Below are positions 49,111-59,446 of a DNA stretch of 64,000 nt, piece by piece; the first letter of the stretch is position 1, and each line of letters begins with the position of its first letter. The notes below the pieces were generated by a model, which saw only the letters and a program-made list of their open reading frames with translations, was not told where the DNA came from and did no database searches. The stretch is from assembly GCF_000832065.1 (NCBI RefSeq), contig NZ_JXQM01000003.1, positions 124,001 to 188,000 on the forward strand, read 5' to 3'. Source of the stretch: Nitrosospira sp. NpAV (GTDB taxonomy: Bacteria > Pseudomonadota > Gammaproteobacteria > Burkholderiales > Nitrosomonadaceae). The translations under genes were made by a program, and so were the position numbers.

Positions 49111-49557
49111 TCAGCTAAGGAGCTTTGTTCTGACCAACGCGGATACCTTGCCCATATCTGCCCGTCCGGAAAGTTTGGGCTTGAGCATCGCCATTACACG
49201 TCCCATATCCTGCTGCCCTTTCGCGGCAGAGGCCATAATCGCCTCGGTGACGGCACCCTCCACCTCGGCGTCGCTTAATGCTTCAGGCATATAAACCCGT
49301 AGTACGCCGACTTCGTATTTCTCCGCATCGGCTAAATCATGACGATTCGCGGCTTCGTATTGTGTAATGGAATCACTGCGTTGCTTGAGCATTTTTTCTA
49401 TTACTGCAACGACCGCGGCGTCATCCAGCACAATGCGCTCATCCACTTCGCGCTGCTTGATCGCGGCCTGCAGCAACCGGATAGCATCGCGCCGCCTGTT
49501 GTCACCCGCGCGCATCGCGGCTTTCATGTCTTCAGTGATTTGCTGCTTCAGATTCAC
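49111..49557 (-). CDS. yqeY: GatB/YqeY domain protein
   Basis: The 148-residue protein is the YqeY family: starts NLKQQITEDMKAAMRAGDNRRRDAIRLLQAAIKQREVDER and ends with the GatB C-terminal-like domain (GRVMAMLKPKLSGRADMGKVSALVRTKL). It is thought to interact with tRNA-dependent amidation or to be a tRNA-binding accessory. It is standard between rpsU and dnaG in betaproteobacteria. Confidence 0.93.
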   Translation of the reverse strand: MNLKQQITEDMKAAMRAGDNRRRDAIRLLQAAIKQREVDERIVLDDAAVVAVIEKMLKQRSDSITQYEAANRHDLADAEKYEVGVLRVYMPEALSDAEVEGAVTEAIMASAAKGQQDMGRVMAMLKPKLSGRADMGKVSALVRTKLLS

Positions 49558-49755
49558 AATGAAAATTATTTGTCTTTACTTGCCAGGAACCCGTCGATTA
49601 AATCGCACATCGCATCAACCATGGTCAATTCAATCATCGGGCCAACATGAACCATACGTTAACAATTGGTAGGTTTATAGAATCCTTTATTGCACGGGAT
49701 CAAATCCATGTTGGCGCTGCAGGATCTGTGGATAATTCTTTTTGACTAACTTTAA

Positions 49756-49968
49756 CTAATAAAGTTTCGGTGGGAGTAGCTGACTGCGCAGGCGCTTGTA
49801 GGTGCGCTTAACCGCAGCGGCTAGCTTGCGCTTGCGTTCGGCGGTAGGCTTTTCGTAGAATTCTCTTGCACGTAATTCGGTGAGTAAACCGGTTTTTTCT
49901 ATGGTACGCTTGAAACGACGCATGGCGACTTCAAACGGCTCGTTTTCCTTGACTTTAATGGTGGTCAT
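49756..49968 (-). CDS. rpsU: 30S ribosomal protein S21
   Basis: The 70-residue basic protein is a full S21: [47 protein letters not shown]. It helps mRNA binding at the 30S platform. It is the first gene of the macromolecular synthesis operon; the promoter lies in the 288-bp gap to tsaD that holds a 23-bp inverted repeat. Confidence 0.97.
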   Translation of the reverse strand: MTTIKVKENEPFEVAMRRFKRTIEKTGLLTELRAREFYEKPTAERKRKLAAAVKRTYKRLRSQLLPPKLY

Positions 49969-50022
49969 GAAGATGCGGTTCCTTCCTTAATATGTTAATA
50001 ATTGAATAAATGGCGCAACTCC

Positions 50023-50192
50023 ATCCCGGATGTTTCATAAATTAATGCGCGTCGCTGGCTTCTTATTTCATATGGAAATTTTGTTCAGTCGCGTGCCGCG
50101 TGTATGAATAACCACGCCGCTCTTTTCCAAACGCTCCCTACAAAACAAATCCCGCGCAATCATTACGCGAATTTATGAAACATCCGGGATGG
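50023..50192. repeat. 170-bp element with perfect 23-bp inverted ends
   Basis: The bases 50023-50045 (core CCCGGATGTTTCATAAATT) and 50170-50192 are perfect reverse complements over 23 bases. The element sits midway between rpsU and tsaD, 55 bp from the rpsU start and 65 bp from the tsaD start. Perfect arms around a 124-bp middle look like a small non-autonomous transposon (MITE) or an extended operator; no target duplication is visible. Confidence 0.7.
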
Positions 50193-50256
50193 GAAGCTCG
50201 CCATTATATAACAGTACATAATTCCGTTGTAAAAGACTAATTTCTCAGACACTCCC

Positions 50257-51303
50257 TTGCTTGTACTTGGCATTGAAACTTCCTGCGACGAAACCGGCAT
50301 TGCGCTCTATCACACGGAGCGCGGTCTACTGAGCCATGCGCTTTATTCACAAACGGCAATGCACGGCGAGTATGGCGGCGTTGTGCCGGAGCTTGCCTCG
50401 CGCGACCATATCCGGCGAGTGCTGCCCCTTATCAGACAAGCCTTGGCGGCTGCCAGTCTCGATCTACGGAACCTCGATGCGATCGCCTACACCCGTGGAC
50501 CGGGACTGGCTGGAGCCTTGCTGGTGGGGGCAAGTATCGCAACCGCCCTGGGGTTCGCCCTGAAAATCCCGGTACTGGGCATTCATCACCTTGAAGGACA
50601 TCTCCTGTCTCCGCTTTTATCCACCCCCGCGCCTGATTTTCCGTTTGTGGCGCTGCTGGTGTCGGGTGGCCATACGCAGCTGATGGAAGTGAGCGGCCTT
50701 GGACAATACACGCTCCTGGGCGAAACCGTGGATGACGCCGCGGGAGAAGCTTTTGATAAAACCGCAAAATTGCTGGGACTGGGTTATCCCGGTGGACCGG
50801 CATTATCAAAACTCGCCGATGAATTCTCCAGCTCGGGGCAACAAGGGCAATACAGACTCCCCCGTCCCATGCTCCACAGCGGCGATCTCAATTTCAGTTT
50901 CAGCGGCCTGAAGACCGCCGTGCTGACTCTGATAAATAAACACGAAATTACCGAGCAAACCACGGGCCGCATTGCCTTGGCTTTTCAGGAAGCCGTGGTG
51001 GATGTGCTGACGGAAAAATCACTGGCGGCACTGGTAAAAACCGGCTTGACTCAGTTGGTGGTCGCGGGCGGCGTAGGCGCTAACCGTCAATTGCGTAAAA
51101 AACTCTGTCACAAAGCCGAGAAAATAGGCGCCAAGGTTTTTTTCCCCGAACTCGAGTTTTGCACGGATAACGGTGCCATGATCGCGTTCGCGGGGGCAAT
51201 GCGCTTGCAGTCGCCAGCACTCCGGGATTGGGAGCCGGCGGATATCTTTACGATAAGGGCTCGATGGGATCTGGAAGTTCAAAAAATGCCGCCGGATGCT
51301 TAG
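50257..51303 (+). CDS. tsaD: tRNA N6-adenosine threonylcarbamoyltransferase TsaD
   Basis: The 348-residue ASKHA-fold enzyme has the iron-binding motif HLEGH (H111, H115), the start [11 protein letters not shown] and [10 protein letters not shown]. It completes t6A37 on ANN-decoding tRNAs. The start is TTG in the expected place, and no ATG precedes the conserved [10 protein letters not shown]. It is divergent from rpsU, the classic arrangement. It ends 14 bp from the convergent plsY. Confidence 0.95.
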   Translation: MLVLGIETSCDETGIALYHTERGLLSHALYSQTAMHGEYGGVVPELASRDHIRRVLPLIRQALAAASLDLRNLDAIAYTRGPGLAGALLVGASIATALGFALKIPVLGIHHLEGHLLSPLLSTPAPDFPFVALLVSGGHTQLMEVSGLGQYTLLGETVDDAAGEAFDKTAKLLGLGYPGGPALSKLADEFSSSGQQGQYRLPRPMLHSGDLNFSFSGLKTAVLTLINKHEITEQTTGRIALAFQEAVVDVLTEKSLAALVKTGLTQLVVAGGVGANRQLRKKLCHKAEKIGAKVFFPELEFCTDNGAMIAFAGAMRLQSPALRDWEPADIFTIRARWDLEVQKMPPDA

Positions 51304-51317
51304 CCCTCAATATCGGG

Positions 51318-51926
51318 TCAGGGTATGCTGCGCTTGCCGATGCGCGTTTCCTTGCCCGCAATCAGGCTAGCGATATTCGACTTGTGTCGCCAGATGATCA
51401 GCAAGGACATGGCCAGAACGACAAAAGTACCTGAGTCGAAACCAAGAAAAAATAGCGCATAAAATGGAGCAAGCCCTGCGGCCACTAACGCAGCCAGGGA
51501 TGACATACGCCAGATCGCCGCAACCATAATCCAGATAGCGACCGCCAATAGCCCCATCCATGGATTAAGTCCCAGCAATACACCAACGGCCGTCGCCACG
51601 CCTTTCCCCCCCTTGAACCCCAGGAATATCGGGAATATATGACCCAGGAATACTGCCAGCGCTACCGCGGCAATCGCTTTATCGTCTCCCCCCAACGCAG
51701 GCATGAAATGTTGCGCCAAGACCACCGCCACCCAGCCTTTACCGGCATCGCCCAGCAACGTGAATACCGCTGCTGTTTTCTTTCCGCTGCGCAAGACATT
51801 GGTTGCCCCTGGGTTCTTCGAGCCATACAGACGGGGATCAGGCAAATGAAACAACCAGCTCGCCAACACGCCAAAGGAGATGGATCCCAGCAAATAAGCC
51901 AGCAGTATGAGAACCATCCACGTCAT
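51318..51926 (-). CDS. plsY: glycerol-3-phosphate acyltransferase PlsY
   Basis: The 202-residue membrane enzyme has the three PlsY loops: LLGSISFGVLAS, GSKNPGATNVLRSGKK and GFKGGKGVATAVG. It acylates glycerol 3-phosphate using acyl-phosphate, the first step of phospholipid synthesis. I chose ATG 51926; an upstream frame to 51995 is not membrane-like and would precede LLGSIS by 30 residues. Confidence 0.95.
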   Translation of the reverse strand: MTWMVLILLAYLLGSISFGVLASWLFHLPDPRLYGSKNPGATNVLRSGKKTAAVFTLLGDAGKGWVAVVLAQHFMPALGGDDKAIAAVALAVFLGHIFPIFLGFKGGKGVATAVGVLLGLNPWMGLLAVAIWIMVAAIWRMSSLAALVAAGLAPFYALFFLGFDSGTFVVLAMSLLIIWRHKSNIASLIAGKETRIGKRSIP

Positions 51927-52022
51927 GTTATTAGCGTCATCTTTGCAAATAGAATAAAATCCTGCGCTGATTTTACGTGAAAAACCAGCTTCCACGACAT
52001 ATCCCGGAACCGCTTTAACTCA

Positions 52023-52315
52023 GGAACCTCTGAATAAGTCCTCCGTGGAGCGCGTTGCTGTTAAAATCGGGATGATCACAAGGCACACAACGCAGGTCAT
52101 CGCTCGGTCTATGGTGCCAAGGGTGTAACGCGATGGCGCCCGATTTTACCGCTCATTTGCCCACTGAGCGATGGGACGGTCGTTTTGCGGGCGATCTGTT
52201 TTGCCAAGCTCCCAGTGAAGGGGATCGCCATCCGCATCGTCGCCTCCCTTGTTGCTGTGGCATCCCATCCCGCAAAGTCGCCGCCATGCCAGCAAAGGAC
52301 TTATTCAGAGGCTCC
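52023..52315. mobile_element. 293-bp MITE-like element with 20-bp terminal repeats
   Basis: Left end CCTCTGAATAAGTCCT (52027-52042, preceded by GGAA) and right end at 52296-52315 are reverse complements over 19 of 20 bases. Ends of this type (CCTCTGAATAAG) resemble those of IS5-family elements. The interior has no transposase; a plus-strand frame in its second half runs into folB but is not protein-like. No clear target duplication. Its right end is 6 bases from the folB ATG, so it supplies the AGAGG that acts as ribosome site. Confidence 0.7.
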
Positions 52316-52321
52316 CCCATA

Positions 52322-52687
52322 ATGGACATCATTTTTCTGCAGGAACTCAAGGTCAAAACGTTGATTGGCATTTATCCATGGGAACGCAATATTGCGCAAA
52401 CCATCCAGCTCGACCTGGAAGTTGCGATGCCTACGAGCCAGGCCTGTCAAACAGACAATTTCGAGGACGCGCTGGATTATGCCTTTATTGTCCAACGCAT
52501 CAACGAAACGCTTTCACAAAAACATTTTTCTCTGTTGGAGGCGTTGGCTGAGCACATCGCTCAAATCATCCTGAAGGAATTTAAATCGCCGTGGGTCAAG
52601 GTCAGCGTGGCGAAACTCAGCGCGATACGCGGAGTTAAGAAACTAGGGGTGTGCATTGAGCGCCGGCTGGAGGGCTCATCTGCTTGA
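52322..52687 (+). CDS. folB: dihydroneopterin aldolase
   Basis: The 121-residue enzyme begins with the FolB signature MDIIFLQELKVKTLIGIYPWER and ends KVSVAKLSAIRGVKKLGVCIERR. It cleaves 7,8-dihydroneopterin in folate synthesis. The true start is ATG 52322; the longer open frame upstream comes from the mobile element. plsY and folB are divergent neighbours in many betaproteobacteria. Confidence 0.92.
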   Translation: MDIIFLQELKVKTLIGIYPWERNIAQTIQLDLEVAMPTSQACQTDNFEDALDYAFIVQRINETLSQKHFSLLEALAEHIAQIILKEFKSPWVKVSVAKLSAIRGVKKLGVCIERRLEGSSA

Positions 52688-52976
52688 ACAAAACCGTACC
52701 GTCTCTAGAGACAACTTTAAATTTGTCACTATGCATGACAAGAAGGCGAGAATGAGAACTTATCTCGTCGGGTGGATTGAGCCTTGCACCCGGAAAACCT
52801 CTGGGTGAAATCCTGCAGAATTATTTACTCGGAAATCCCCCAAAATAGCCGGAATCTGCACTAAATCCGGACCAACCACGGTCACCGGATGCCTGTCGGC
52901 ATTCGCTTATTAATCTTGATTCTTTCTGACCGGGTGGCCACACCTTCAGCGCTGCTAACGCTATGCTCACTCGCCA

Positions 52977-53561
52977 TCAATGCATCAATGTGGTCTCGAT
53001 CTCAGTAAATGTTTTGGCAACTTCCGTGGATGGAATGGCGGTACCCAGTTGCTTCTCGATTTGTGTCAGGGAAAAAATGCCGCACACCGCCGGCTTGCCG
53101 TCAGCGTCGTTCTCTATTACCAGGGTGTGTTGTCGGCCGGTATCAAGCAAGCTGGCAATAATATCTCCCACCCTGGCATGATGGATTTTTTCAATGGGAA
53201 TAGCTTCCAGCCGGTCAAGCGGAGTCATGATATCGGAAACCAGGATCTCATTATGCTTCATACTCCGCTCCTGAATAAAGCGGAGGGGCTTCTCACCAAG
53301 AATATCGGTTGCGGTGATTAAGCCATTGAGAACCTGGTCCTGGTTTAATACCAGCAGGGAACGTATACCGCGCTGTATCATATATGCGTTAGCCGACTCC
53401 ATCGTCTGGTGCGATTCGATTACCGCGGCATGGATTTGCCGCAAATCGGTCATCACATCAAGGGCAGGCGATGCAAGCGTTACAGATTTAGGCGTAATGG
53501 GGCGGGCTACTCGCACAGCGCCCGTCAGGCGCTGTGCCGGTAGGACGTGGTAATCGGGCAT
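52977..53561 (-). CDS. CBS-domain protein
   Basis: The 194-residue protein has two CBS domains (about 45-105 and 110-180; NAYMIQRGIRSLLVLNQDQVLNGLITATDIL and HARVGDIIASLLDTGRQHTLVIENDADGKPAVCGIFSLTQI). Such pairs bind adenine nucleotides and regulate or stand alone. I chose ATG 53561 since TGGAGGAC lies upstream. Target partner unknown. Confidence 0.88.
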   Translation of the reverse strand: MPDYHVLPAQRLTGAVRVARPITPKSVTLASPALDVMTDLRQIHAAVIESHQTMESANAYMIQRGIRSLLVLNQDQVLNGLITATDILGEKPLRFIQERSMKHNEILVSDIMTPLDRLEAIPIEKIHHARVGDIIASLLDTGRQHTLVIENDADGKPAVCGIFSLTQIEKQLGTAIPSTEVAKTFTEIETTLMH

Positions 53562-53736
53562 GATATTGTCCTCCAGCAAGAGTGAATGGGTATACGCTCG
53601 GAATTGATAAGATCGAATTCCAAACATCCCTTGTTAACTCTACGCTCAACAGAATGATGGGTCAATATGAAATGCAAACGCCACCCCGCTAACTACCCGA
53701 TACTATGGAAAATTACGCAATCGAGAGCGAGCAAAC

Positions 53737-53765
53737 TAAAAACCTCTTTCCCAGAGAAGGGAGGT
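53737..53765 (-). terminator. rho-independent terminator after pyrF
   Basis: On the minus strand ACCTC-CC...GGG-AAA-GAGGT is followed by TTTTTAG, about 60 bases downstream of pyrF. Confidence 0.55.
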
Positions 53766-53823
53766 CTCTTTGAAATCCGGGAATCTGCCGGGAGGCTTGG
53801 CAGCCGACGGCATTACAGCCCGA

Positions 53824-54576
53824 TTATTCGGCCCGTCCCGCTATTTCATTATTCAATCGACGTAATATGGATACCGGGTCCGCCGCCTGTGTGATGGGCC
53901 TGCCGATAACCAGGTAATCCGCGCCGTTGTCGATCGCCTGCCGCGGCGTTGTTACCCGTTTCTGCTCATCCATTGAAGCATCGATAGGGCGGATACCTGG
54001 TGTGACCAGGCAAAAATTCCCGCCTATGATTTGCTTGAGCCGCGGCGCTTCCTGGGCGGAACATACGACCCCATCCAGTCCGCAATCATTTGCCAGGAGC
54101 GCCAGTCGCTGTACGGCATCCTGCGGATCTCCATTCAGGCCGATCTCCTTCAGATCATTATGCTCCATGCTGGTAAGCAAAGTCACCGCGATGACTTTAG
54201 CCGTTCCCGTGGGTACAGCCTGGCGGGCGGCAAGCAGCATTTTTCTTCCACCCAACGCGTGGACGTTCATCATCCACACACCCAGACCCGCTGCTGCCTT
54301 GCACGCCTTCATCACAGTGCTGGGAATATCGTGGAATTTCAGATCGAGAAAAATCTCAAAACCTTTCCCCATCAGCTTCTCCACCACTTGCGGTCCGGCG
54401 GCGGTAAAAAGCTCCTTGCCTACCTTTACCCTGCACGATCCCGGTTCAAGCCGGTCCGTAAGGGCCAGTGCCTGTTTTGCATCAGGAAAATCCAGCGCAA
54501 CAATAATGCGGGGATCACGCACACAATCAGCGCCGTTACTTAATGAGTCGCTAACAAACGTTCCGTGGCTATCCAT
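53824..54576 (-). CDS. pyrF: orotidine 5'-phosphate decarboxylase
   Basis: The 250-residue TIM-barrel enzyme has the strand-1 motif [21 protein letters not shown] and the catalytic DLKFHDIP (Asp-Lys-His-Asp set). It makes UMP from OMP. I chose ATG 54576; the frame open to 54675 overlaps lapA coding sequence. It overlaps the lapA end by 8 bp. Confidence 0.95.
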   Translation of the reverse strand: MDSHGTFVSDSLSNGADCVRDPRIIVALDFPDAKQALALTDRLEPGSCRVKVGKELFTAAGPQVVEKLMGKGFEIFLDLKFHDIPSTVMKACKAAAGLGVWMMNVHALGGRKMLLAARQAVPTGTAKVIAVTLLTSMEHNDLKEIGLNGDPQDAVQRLALLANDCGLDGVVCSAQEAPRLKQIIGGNFCLVTPGIRPIDASMDEQKRVTTPRQAIDNGADYLVIGRPITQAADPVSILRRLNNEIAGRAE

Positions 54577-54826
54577 GCTGATCCAGTGGAGGATATTTTT
54601 TCCTGAATGCGGCAATTGTCCGTCCTTGTCTGGATATTTTGCCGAGACAGGACAGGATACCGATTGCCACTCCAAGCGTAAAAACTAATAGTATTACCAG
54701 TACCAGTGACGTCTGCCATTCGTAGCCAAAATAATAACGTAGTGTTACGGTTTCAGCATTCCTCACGGCGAAGCCGAGCAGCAACACAAATAGAACAATG
54801 CGTAAGAGCCCTATCAGATAACGCAT
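54569..54826 (-). CDS. lapA: LapA-domain (DUF1049) membrane protein
   Basis: The 85-residue protein has two membrane helices ([18 protein letters not shown] and [20 protein letters not shown]) with [16 protein letters not shown] between, the LapA layout. LapA acts with LapB in control of lipopolysaccharide synthesis. Here lapB is absent; pyrF follows directly. I chose ATG 54826 over the longer open frame. Confidence 0.85.
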   Translation of the reverse strand: MRYLIGLLRIVLFVLLLGFAVRNAETVTLRYYFGYEWQTSLVLVILLVFTLGVAIGILSCLGKISRQGRTIAAFRKKYPPLDQHG

Positions 54827-54921
54827 AATCCTAATCCGGCAGTCGATCGCCCATTGCAGTCCTTTAACGAACCCATTATGCGGCATATAAAAAAAGCTGG
54901 GACCACCCCCGCCGCAAGTCT

Positions 54922-54953
54922 AAAAAAAGCGGCAAGATCTTGCGATCTGCCGC
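54922..54953 (-). terminator. rho-independent terminator after ihfB
   Basis: On the minus strand GCGGCAGATC-GCAA-GATCTTGCCGC forms a strong stem followed by TTTTTTT. It lies 24 bases past the ihfB stop and separates ihfB from lapA. Confidence 0.88.
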
Positions 54954-54976
54954 CATTATAAATCTCTACGATTTTT

Positions 54977-55261
54977 TTAGTCCTTGCGGTCGACCCGCTC
55001 ACGCATTTCCTTTCCTGCCTTGAAATGAGGGACATACTTCTCCGGAACTCGCACTTTTTCTCCGGATTTTGGATTGCGGCCGATACGCGGCGGACGGTAA
55101 TTCAGATCGAAACTGCCAAATCCGCGAATTTCAATGCGCTGCCCCTGTGACAAACTCTTGGCCATGGCATCAAGTATCACCTTGACTGCAAGCTCGGCAT
55201 CCTTCGCCACCAACTGGGGGTAACGGGCTGCAAGCTTTGAGATCAATTCAGACTTTGTCAT
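54977..55261 (-). CDS. ihfB: integration host factor subunit beta
   Basis: The 94-residue DNA-bending protein has the HU/IHF fold with [17 protein letters not shown] and the beta-arm [24 protein letters not shown]. The Pro in the arm is the intercalating residue. I chose the ATG at 55261, with AGGAA upstream; a TTG two codons earlier is less likely. It begins 9 bases after rpsA. Confidence 0.95.
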   Translation of the reverse strand: MTKSELISKLAARYPQLVAKDAELAVKVILDAMAKSLSQGQRIEIRGFGSFDLNYRPPRIGRNPKSGEKVRVPEKYVPHFKAGKEMRERVDRKD

Positions 55262-55270
55262 TGGCAATTC

Positions 55271-56986
55271 CTATTGTTCAGTATTTTTGACATCCATCTT
55301 GGCTTTAAGCAGCGCCCCCAGGCTGGTGGTTCCGGCATTGGCAGCGCTGTCGCTCGTAACTTTCTGCATGGCGTCGGATTCCTCAGACATATCTTTGGCC
55401 TTGATGGAAAGATTAATACCACGATTCTTGCGGTCAACATTGATAATCATCGCCTCGACCGTATCGCCTTCCTTCAGGTGCGTGCGAATATCCTCAACCC
55501 GGTCACGCGATATTTCCGATGCACGCAGGTAACCTTCCACATCATTCTCCAGGGCTATCACCGCACCCTTGGCGTCAATTGACTTGACCGTGCCTTTGAC
55601 GATACTGTTCTTGTCATTCACCGAGACAAAGCTGTTGAATGGATCACCCTCCATCTGCTTGATCCCCAGTGAAATGCGTTCCCGCTCGACATCAATGGAC
55701 AGCACCATCGCTTCAACTTCATCGCCTTTCTTGTAATTACGCACCGCTTCTTCACCTGGCTGATTCCACGAAAGATCGGACAAATGCACCAATCCATCTA
55801 TGCCGCCCTGCAACCCGATGAACACTCCGAAATCCGTAATGGATTTGATCTGCCCGCGCACCTTGTCGCCTTTCTGATGATTCATGGCAAAGTCATCCCA
55901 GGGATTAACCTTGCATTGCTTCATGCCGAGCGAGATACGTCTGCGTTCCTCGTCGATTTCCAGAATCATCACTTCGACTTCGTCACCTAGCTGCACCACT
56001 TTGGACGGATACACATTCTTGTTGGTCCAATCCATTTCTGAAACGTGCACCAGCCCTTCAATGCCCTGCTCGATTTCAACAAATGCACCATAATCCGTCA
56101 GATTGCTGACTTTGCCGAACAGACGGGTATGTTGTGGATAACGCCGGGAGAGACCTACCCATGGATCTTCGCTCAACTGTTTCATACCCAGGGAAACGCG
56201 ATTTTTCTCCTGATCAAACTTGAGCACCTTGGCGGTGACTTCATCGCCGACATTGATGACTTCGGAAGGATGTTTCACCCGCCGCCATGCAAGATCCGTG
56301 ATATGCAGCAGGCCATCTATACCGCCCAAGTCGACGAACGCACCATAATCGGTGATATTCTTGACCACGCCCTTGACCACCGCACCCTCCGCCAGATTTG
56401 CAAGCAATGACTGGCGATCCGCGCCCTGGCTCTCTTCCAGAACCGCGCGACGCGACACCACCACATTATTCCGCTTGCGGTCGAGCTTGATGACCTTGAA
56501 TTCCATTTCCTTGTTTTCGTACGGCGTGGTGTCCTTGACCGGCCGGATATCCACCAGCGACCCCGGCAAAAAGGCGCGGATTCCGTTAATCATGGCGGTC
56601 AGGCCACCCTTGACTTTACCGCTCACCAGGCCGCACACAATAGCGCCGCTTTCCATGGCGGCTTCCAGGTCATGCCAAGCCGTCAGGCGTTTTGCCTTAT
56701 CGCGCGACAAACGTGTCTCACCATAGCCATCTTCAAGCGCTTCGATCGCAACACTGACGAAATCGCCGGGCTTGGCTTCGATTTCACCTTTGTCATTCTT
56801 GAATTCTTCGACTGGGATAAAACTCTCCGATTTGAGGCCGGCGTTCACCACAACGATGTTGTAATCAACCCGAACGACTTCGGCGGTGATGACTTCACCG
56901 ACCCGCATCTCCTGGCGGGAAAGACTTTCTTCAAAAAGTGCCGCAAAACTTTCGGGGGACTCTGTAGCGGGGGAAGCAATGGTCAT
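55271..56986 (-). CDS. rpsA: 30S ribosomal protein S1
   Basis: The 571-residue protein has six S1 RNA-binding domains, recognised by repeats like [29 protein letters not shown]. The first two bind the ribosome; the rest bind mRNA. It lies between cmk and ihfB, the usual order. I chose ATG 56986; an upstream frame adds nothing conserved. Confidence 0.97.
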   Translation of the reverse strand: MTIASPATESPESFAALFEESLSRQEMRVGEVITAEVVRVDYNIVVVNAGLKSESFIPVEEFKNDKGEIEAKPGDFVSVAIEALEDGYGETRLSRDKAKRLTAWHDLEAAMESGAIVCGLVSGKVKGGLTAMINGIRAFLPGSLVDIRPVKDTTPYENKEMEFKVIKLDRKRNNVVVSRRAVLEESQGADRQSLLANLAEGAVVKGVVKNITDYGAFVDLGGIDGLLHITDLAWRRVKHPSEVINVGDEVTAKVLKFDQEKNRVSLGMKQLSEDPWVGLSRRYPQHTRLFGKVSNLTDYGAFVEIEQGIEGLVHVSEMDWTNKNVYPSKVVQLGDEVEVMILEIDEERRRISLGMKQCKVNPWDDFAMNHQKGDKVRGQIKSITDFGVFIGLQGGIDGLVHLSDLSWNQPGEEAVRNYKKGDEVEAMVLSIDVERERISLGIKQMEGDPFNSFVSVNDKNSIVKGTVKSIDAKGAVIALENDVEGYLRASEISRDRVEDIRTHLKEGDTVEAMIINVDRKNRGINLSIKAKDMSEESDAMQKVTSDSAANAGTTSLGALLKAKMDVKNTEQ

Positions 56987-57334
56987 TATAAAAAATACCT
57001 GATTTGAGATCCCGTCCAAATAAACCCTGACGGGGCTAGTAGGTTAATAATAACTGCCTGAATGCAAAATCCACCCTCTTTTGCTCAAGGGTTGACGCGG
57101 CAGCACCGGGTAAGCAACTGTCTGAAACTATCCTTCAATACACTAAAAAATATCTGAATTTTGCCGCCATATCCATTAATCACCCCCTCAAAATGGGGGC
57201 CTGTCTCGGGATGTCACCGCATCCACTTTTTGTTCGCGCCTTACTTGCCAGCTCGTTCCATTTTCTGGGCCGGCTAAACCCCAAACTATCCAGCATTATT
57301 TGCCGGACAAGGAGCACGGGTTGCGCCTGAAATC
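56987..57334. other. 348-bp cmk-rpsA intergenic region
   Basis: No gene seen. A hairpin CCCCC-TCAAAAT-GGGGG (57183-57199) lies in the middle but lacks a T-run on the transcribed strand. The rpsA promoter and leader, often autoregulated by S1, should lie in this region. Confidence 0.4.
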
Positions 57335-58015
57335 TTAAAGACACTTTTTTGCGCAAATTTCAGCGTAGCGCCGTAGTACGCCATCTACCGCTTGTCCGAT
57401 ATCAAGTGAAGTCGTGTCCAATAAACTTGCACCCGCTCCCTGTTGCAAGGGCGCCACGCTTCGACTGCTGTCGCGTGCGTCACGCTCTCGTATATCCTGT
57501 AAAAGGGTGGCAATATTAGCATCTATCCCTTTTTCCATCAACTGTTTATACCGGCGTTGTGCGCGTGTTTCCGCGCTTGCGGTAAGAAATATCTTGAGAG
57601 CGGCATCGGGAAATACTACTGAACCCATATCGCGCCCATCCGCCACCAGGCCGGGAAACTGTTGAAACGCGCGTTGCCGCTCCAAAAGCGCCGCTCTGAC
57701 CCGTGGATAGGCAGCAATTCTGGATGCGGCATTACTGCATGCCTCCGCGCGAATAGCGTCGGTAACATCTTCGTTCCCCAACCGGATTCCCGCGTCTTCA
57801 AAAATAACATCAAGCCGGGTGGCAATGTCGCTCAGAGCCAGTTCATCCTCGAAATCAATTTCCATCCGCATTGCCGATAGTGCCACCAGGCGATAGAGTG
57901 CGCCGCTGTCGAGATAATGAAACCCCAGCTCCACCGCCACGCGTTGCGCAACCGTACCCTTGCCGGAGGCGGAAGGACCATCAATCGCAATAACCGGAAT
58001 ATCGTTAATACTCAT
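57335..58015 (-). CDS. cmk: cytidylate kinase
   Basis: The 226-residue NMP kinase has the P-loop [12 protein letters not shown] (13-24) and the CMP-binding RPSATRPG-like region; [35 protein letters not shown] is the Cmk lid. It phosphorylates CMP and dCMP. It lies between aroA and rpsA as in other proteobacteria. Confidence 0.96.
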   Translation of the reverse strand: MSINDIPVIAIDGPSASGKGTVAQRVAVELGFHYLDSGALYRLVALSAMRMEIDFEDELALSDIATRLDVIFEDAGIRLGNEDVTDAIRAEACSNAASRIAAYPRVRAALLERQRAFQQFPGLVADGRDMGSVVFPDAALKIFLTASAETRAQRRYKQLMEKGIDANIATLLQDIRERDARDSSRSVAPLQQGAGASLLDTTSLDIGQAVDGVLRRYAEICAKKCL

Positions 58016-58105
58016 GAAAAAACCTCAATATTGTTATTACGCGTAACACTGATCTGTTAAATGAGCGGTCGCCCGCTGGATTTGGATCCATTTTTGGGGA
58101 CCAAG

Positions 58106-59446
58106 TCAGGCCTTGGTTATCGCCGTGAATTTTTCAAAATAATCGGGAAATGTCTTGGTCACACAGGCCGGGTCGTTTATCCGCACCGGCACCCCCAATG
58201 ACGCCAACGAGAAGCACATGGCCATGCGATGGTCGTCATAGGTATCAATAGCCGCATGCACGGCAAGACTTCCACCCGGCGGCGGCGTGATACGCAGGAA
58301 ATCCGGCCCCTCCTCCACTATGGCGCCCAACTTGTGTAATTCCTTCGCCATCGCCACGAGCCGGTCGGTTTCCTTTACCCGCCAACTGGCGATATTTCGG
58401 AGCGTGGTGGTACCCTTGGCGAATAACGCCGCCACCGCTAGCGTCATGGCGGCATCGGGAATATGATTACAATCAAGGTCGATCGCTCGCAGGTAACCGG
58501 ATTTGGATGTGCCGGCTTCGATCCAGTTATCTCCCCTCCTGACGCAGGCTCCCATTTTTTCCAGTGCTTCAGCAAAATGGACATCCCCCTGAAGACTGTC
58601 CTGTCCTATTCCCTCCACCCTTACCGGACCACCACCGATAGCGCCAGCGGCAAGAAAATAGGAAGCGGAGGATGCATCCCCTTCGACGAATATCTCACCC
58701 GGACTGCAATAGCGCTGTCCCCCGGGCAGTGCAAATTGACGCCATCCCTCATTTTCAACATGCACGCCGAAACGATCCATCAAAGCAATGGTCAGGTCGA
58801 CATAAGGCCGCGAAATCAGCTGCCCCATCACCGTTATCGCCAGTGCTTCACCCCCGGCTGGCGCCGACAAGGGCAATGCTATCAGCAACCCGGTGAGGAA
58901 CTGGCTGGATACATCACCTTTAACGGTTATCGCGTTACCCCGGATATGGGCGGGTTGAATTTGCAGCGGCGGAAAACCTTCTTTGCCAAGATAGGTGATA
59001 TCCGCGCCCACCTGACGTAGCGCATCCACCAGATCTCCGATGGGCCGCTCATGCATGCGCGATACGCCCGATAGTCGGTAGCGTCCCTGTGACAGCGCCA
59101 GTACGGCAGTCAATGGGCGGAAAACCGTGCCTGCATTACCCAGAAACAAGTCCGCTTCATCTACGGGAAAACGCAAGGGAAATTGTCCACCGATACCCCG
59201 GACACGATAATCGTTCCCATCGATCGGAACGATGGCCACGCCTAAGGCCTCGAGCGCATCCAGCATCCGCGCCGTATCATCGGAGGCAAGCAGGTTACGT
59301 ATAGTGGTTACGCCATCCGCCAGCGCAGCAAGCAGCAGAATACGGTTGGAAATGCTCTTGGAGCCGGGCAGGCGCACCACACCTTCAACGGCCTTGATCG
59401 CGGGAAGATCGAGAAACTTTACATCATGCCTGGCAGATAAGATCAT
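58106..59446 (-). CDS. aroA: 3-phosphoshikimate 1-carboxyvinyltransferase (EPSP synthase)
   Basis: The 446-residue enzyme has [35 protein letters not shown] and [12 protein letters not shown], all EPSP synthase motifs, and ends with a [10 protein letters not shown] block. It makes EPSP in the shikimate pathway. The start ATG near [15 protein letters not shown] is plausible; about 12 residues precede conserved sequence. Confidence 0.96.
   Translation of the reverse strand: MILSARHDVKFLDLPAIKAVEGVVRLPGSKSISNRILLLAALADGVTTIRNLLASDDTARMLDALEALGVAIVPIDGNDYRVRGIGGQFPLRFPVDEADLFLGNAGTVFRPLTAVLALSQGRYRLSGVSRMHERPIGDLVDALRQVGADITYLGKEGFPPLQIQPAHIRGNAITVKGDVSSQFLTGLLIALPLSAPAGGEALAITVMGQLISRPYVDLTIALMDRFGVHVENEGWRQFALPGGQRYCSPGEIFVEGDASSASYFLAAGAIGGGPVRVEGIGQDSLQGDVHFAEALEKMGACVRRGDNWIEAGTSKSGYLRAIDLDCNHIPDAAMTLAVAALFAKGTTTLRNIASWRVKETDRLVAMAKELHKLGAIVEEGPDFLRITPPPGGSLAVHAAIDTYDDHRMAMCFSLASLGVPVRINDPACVTKTFPDYFEKFTAITKA

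Noticed and set aside
52133-52321. N-terminal extension of folB
   Set aside because: FolB proteins begin with the MDIIFL-type strand; the extension is encoded by the inserted element.
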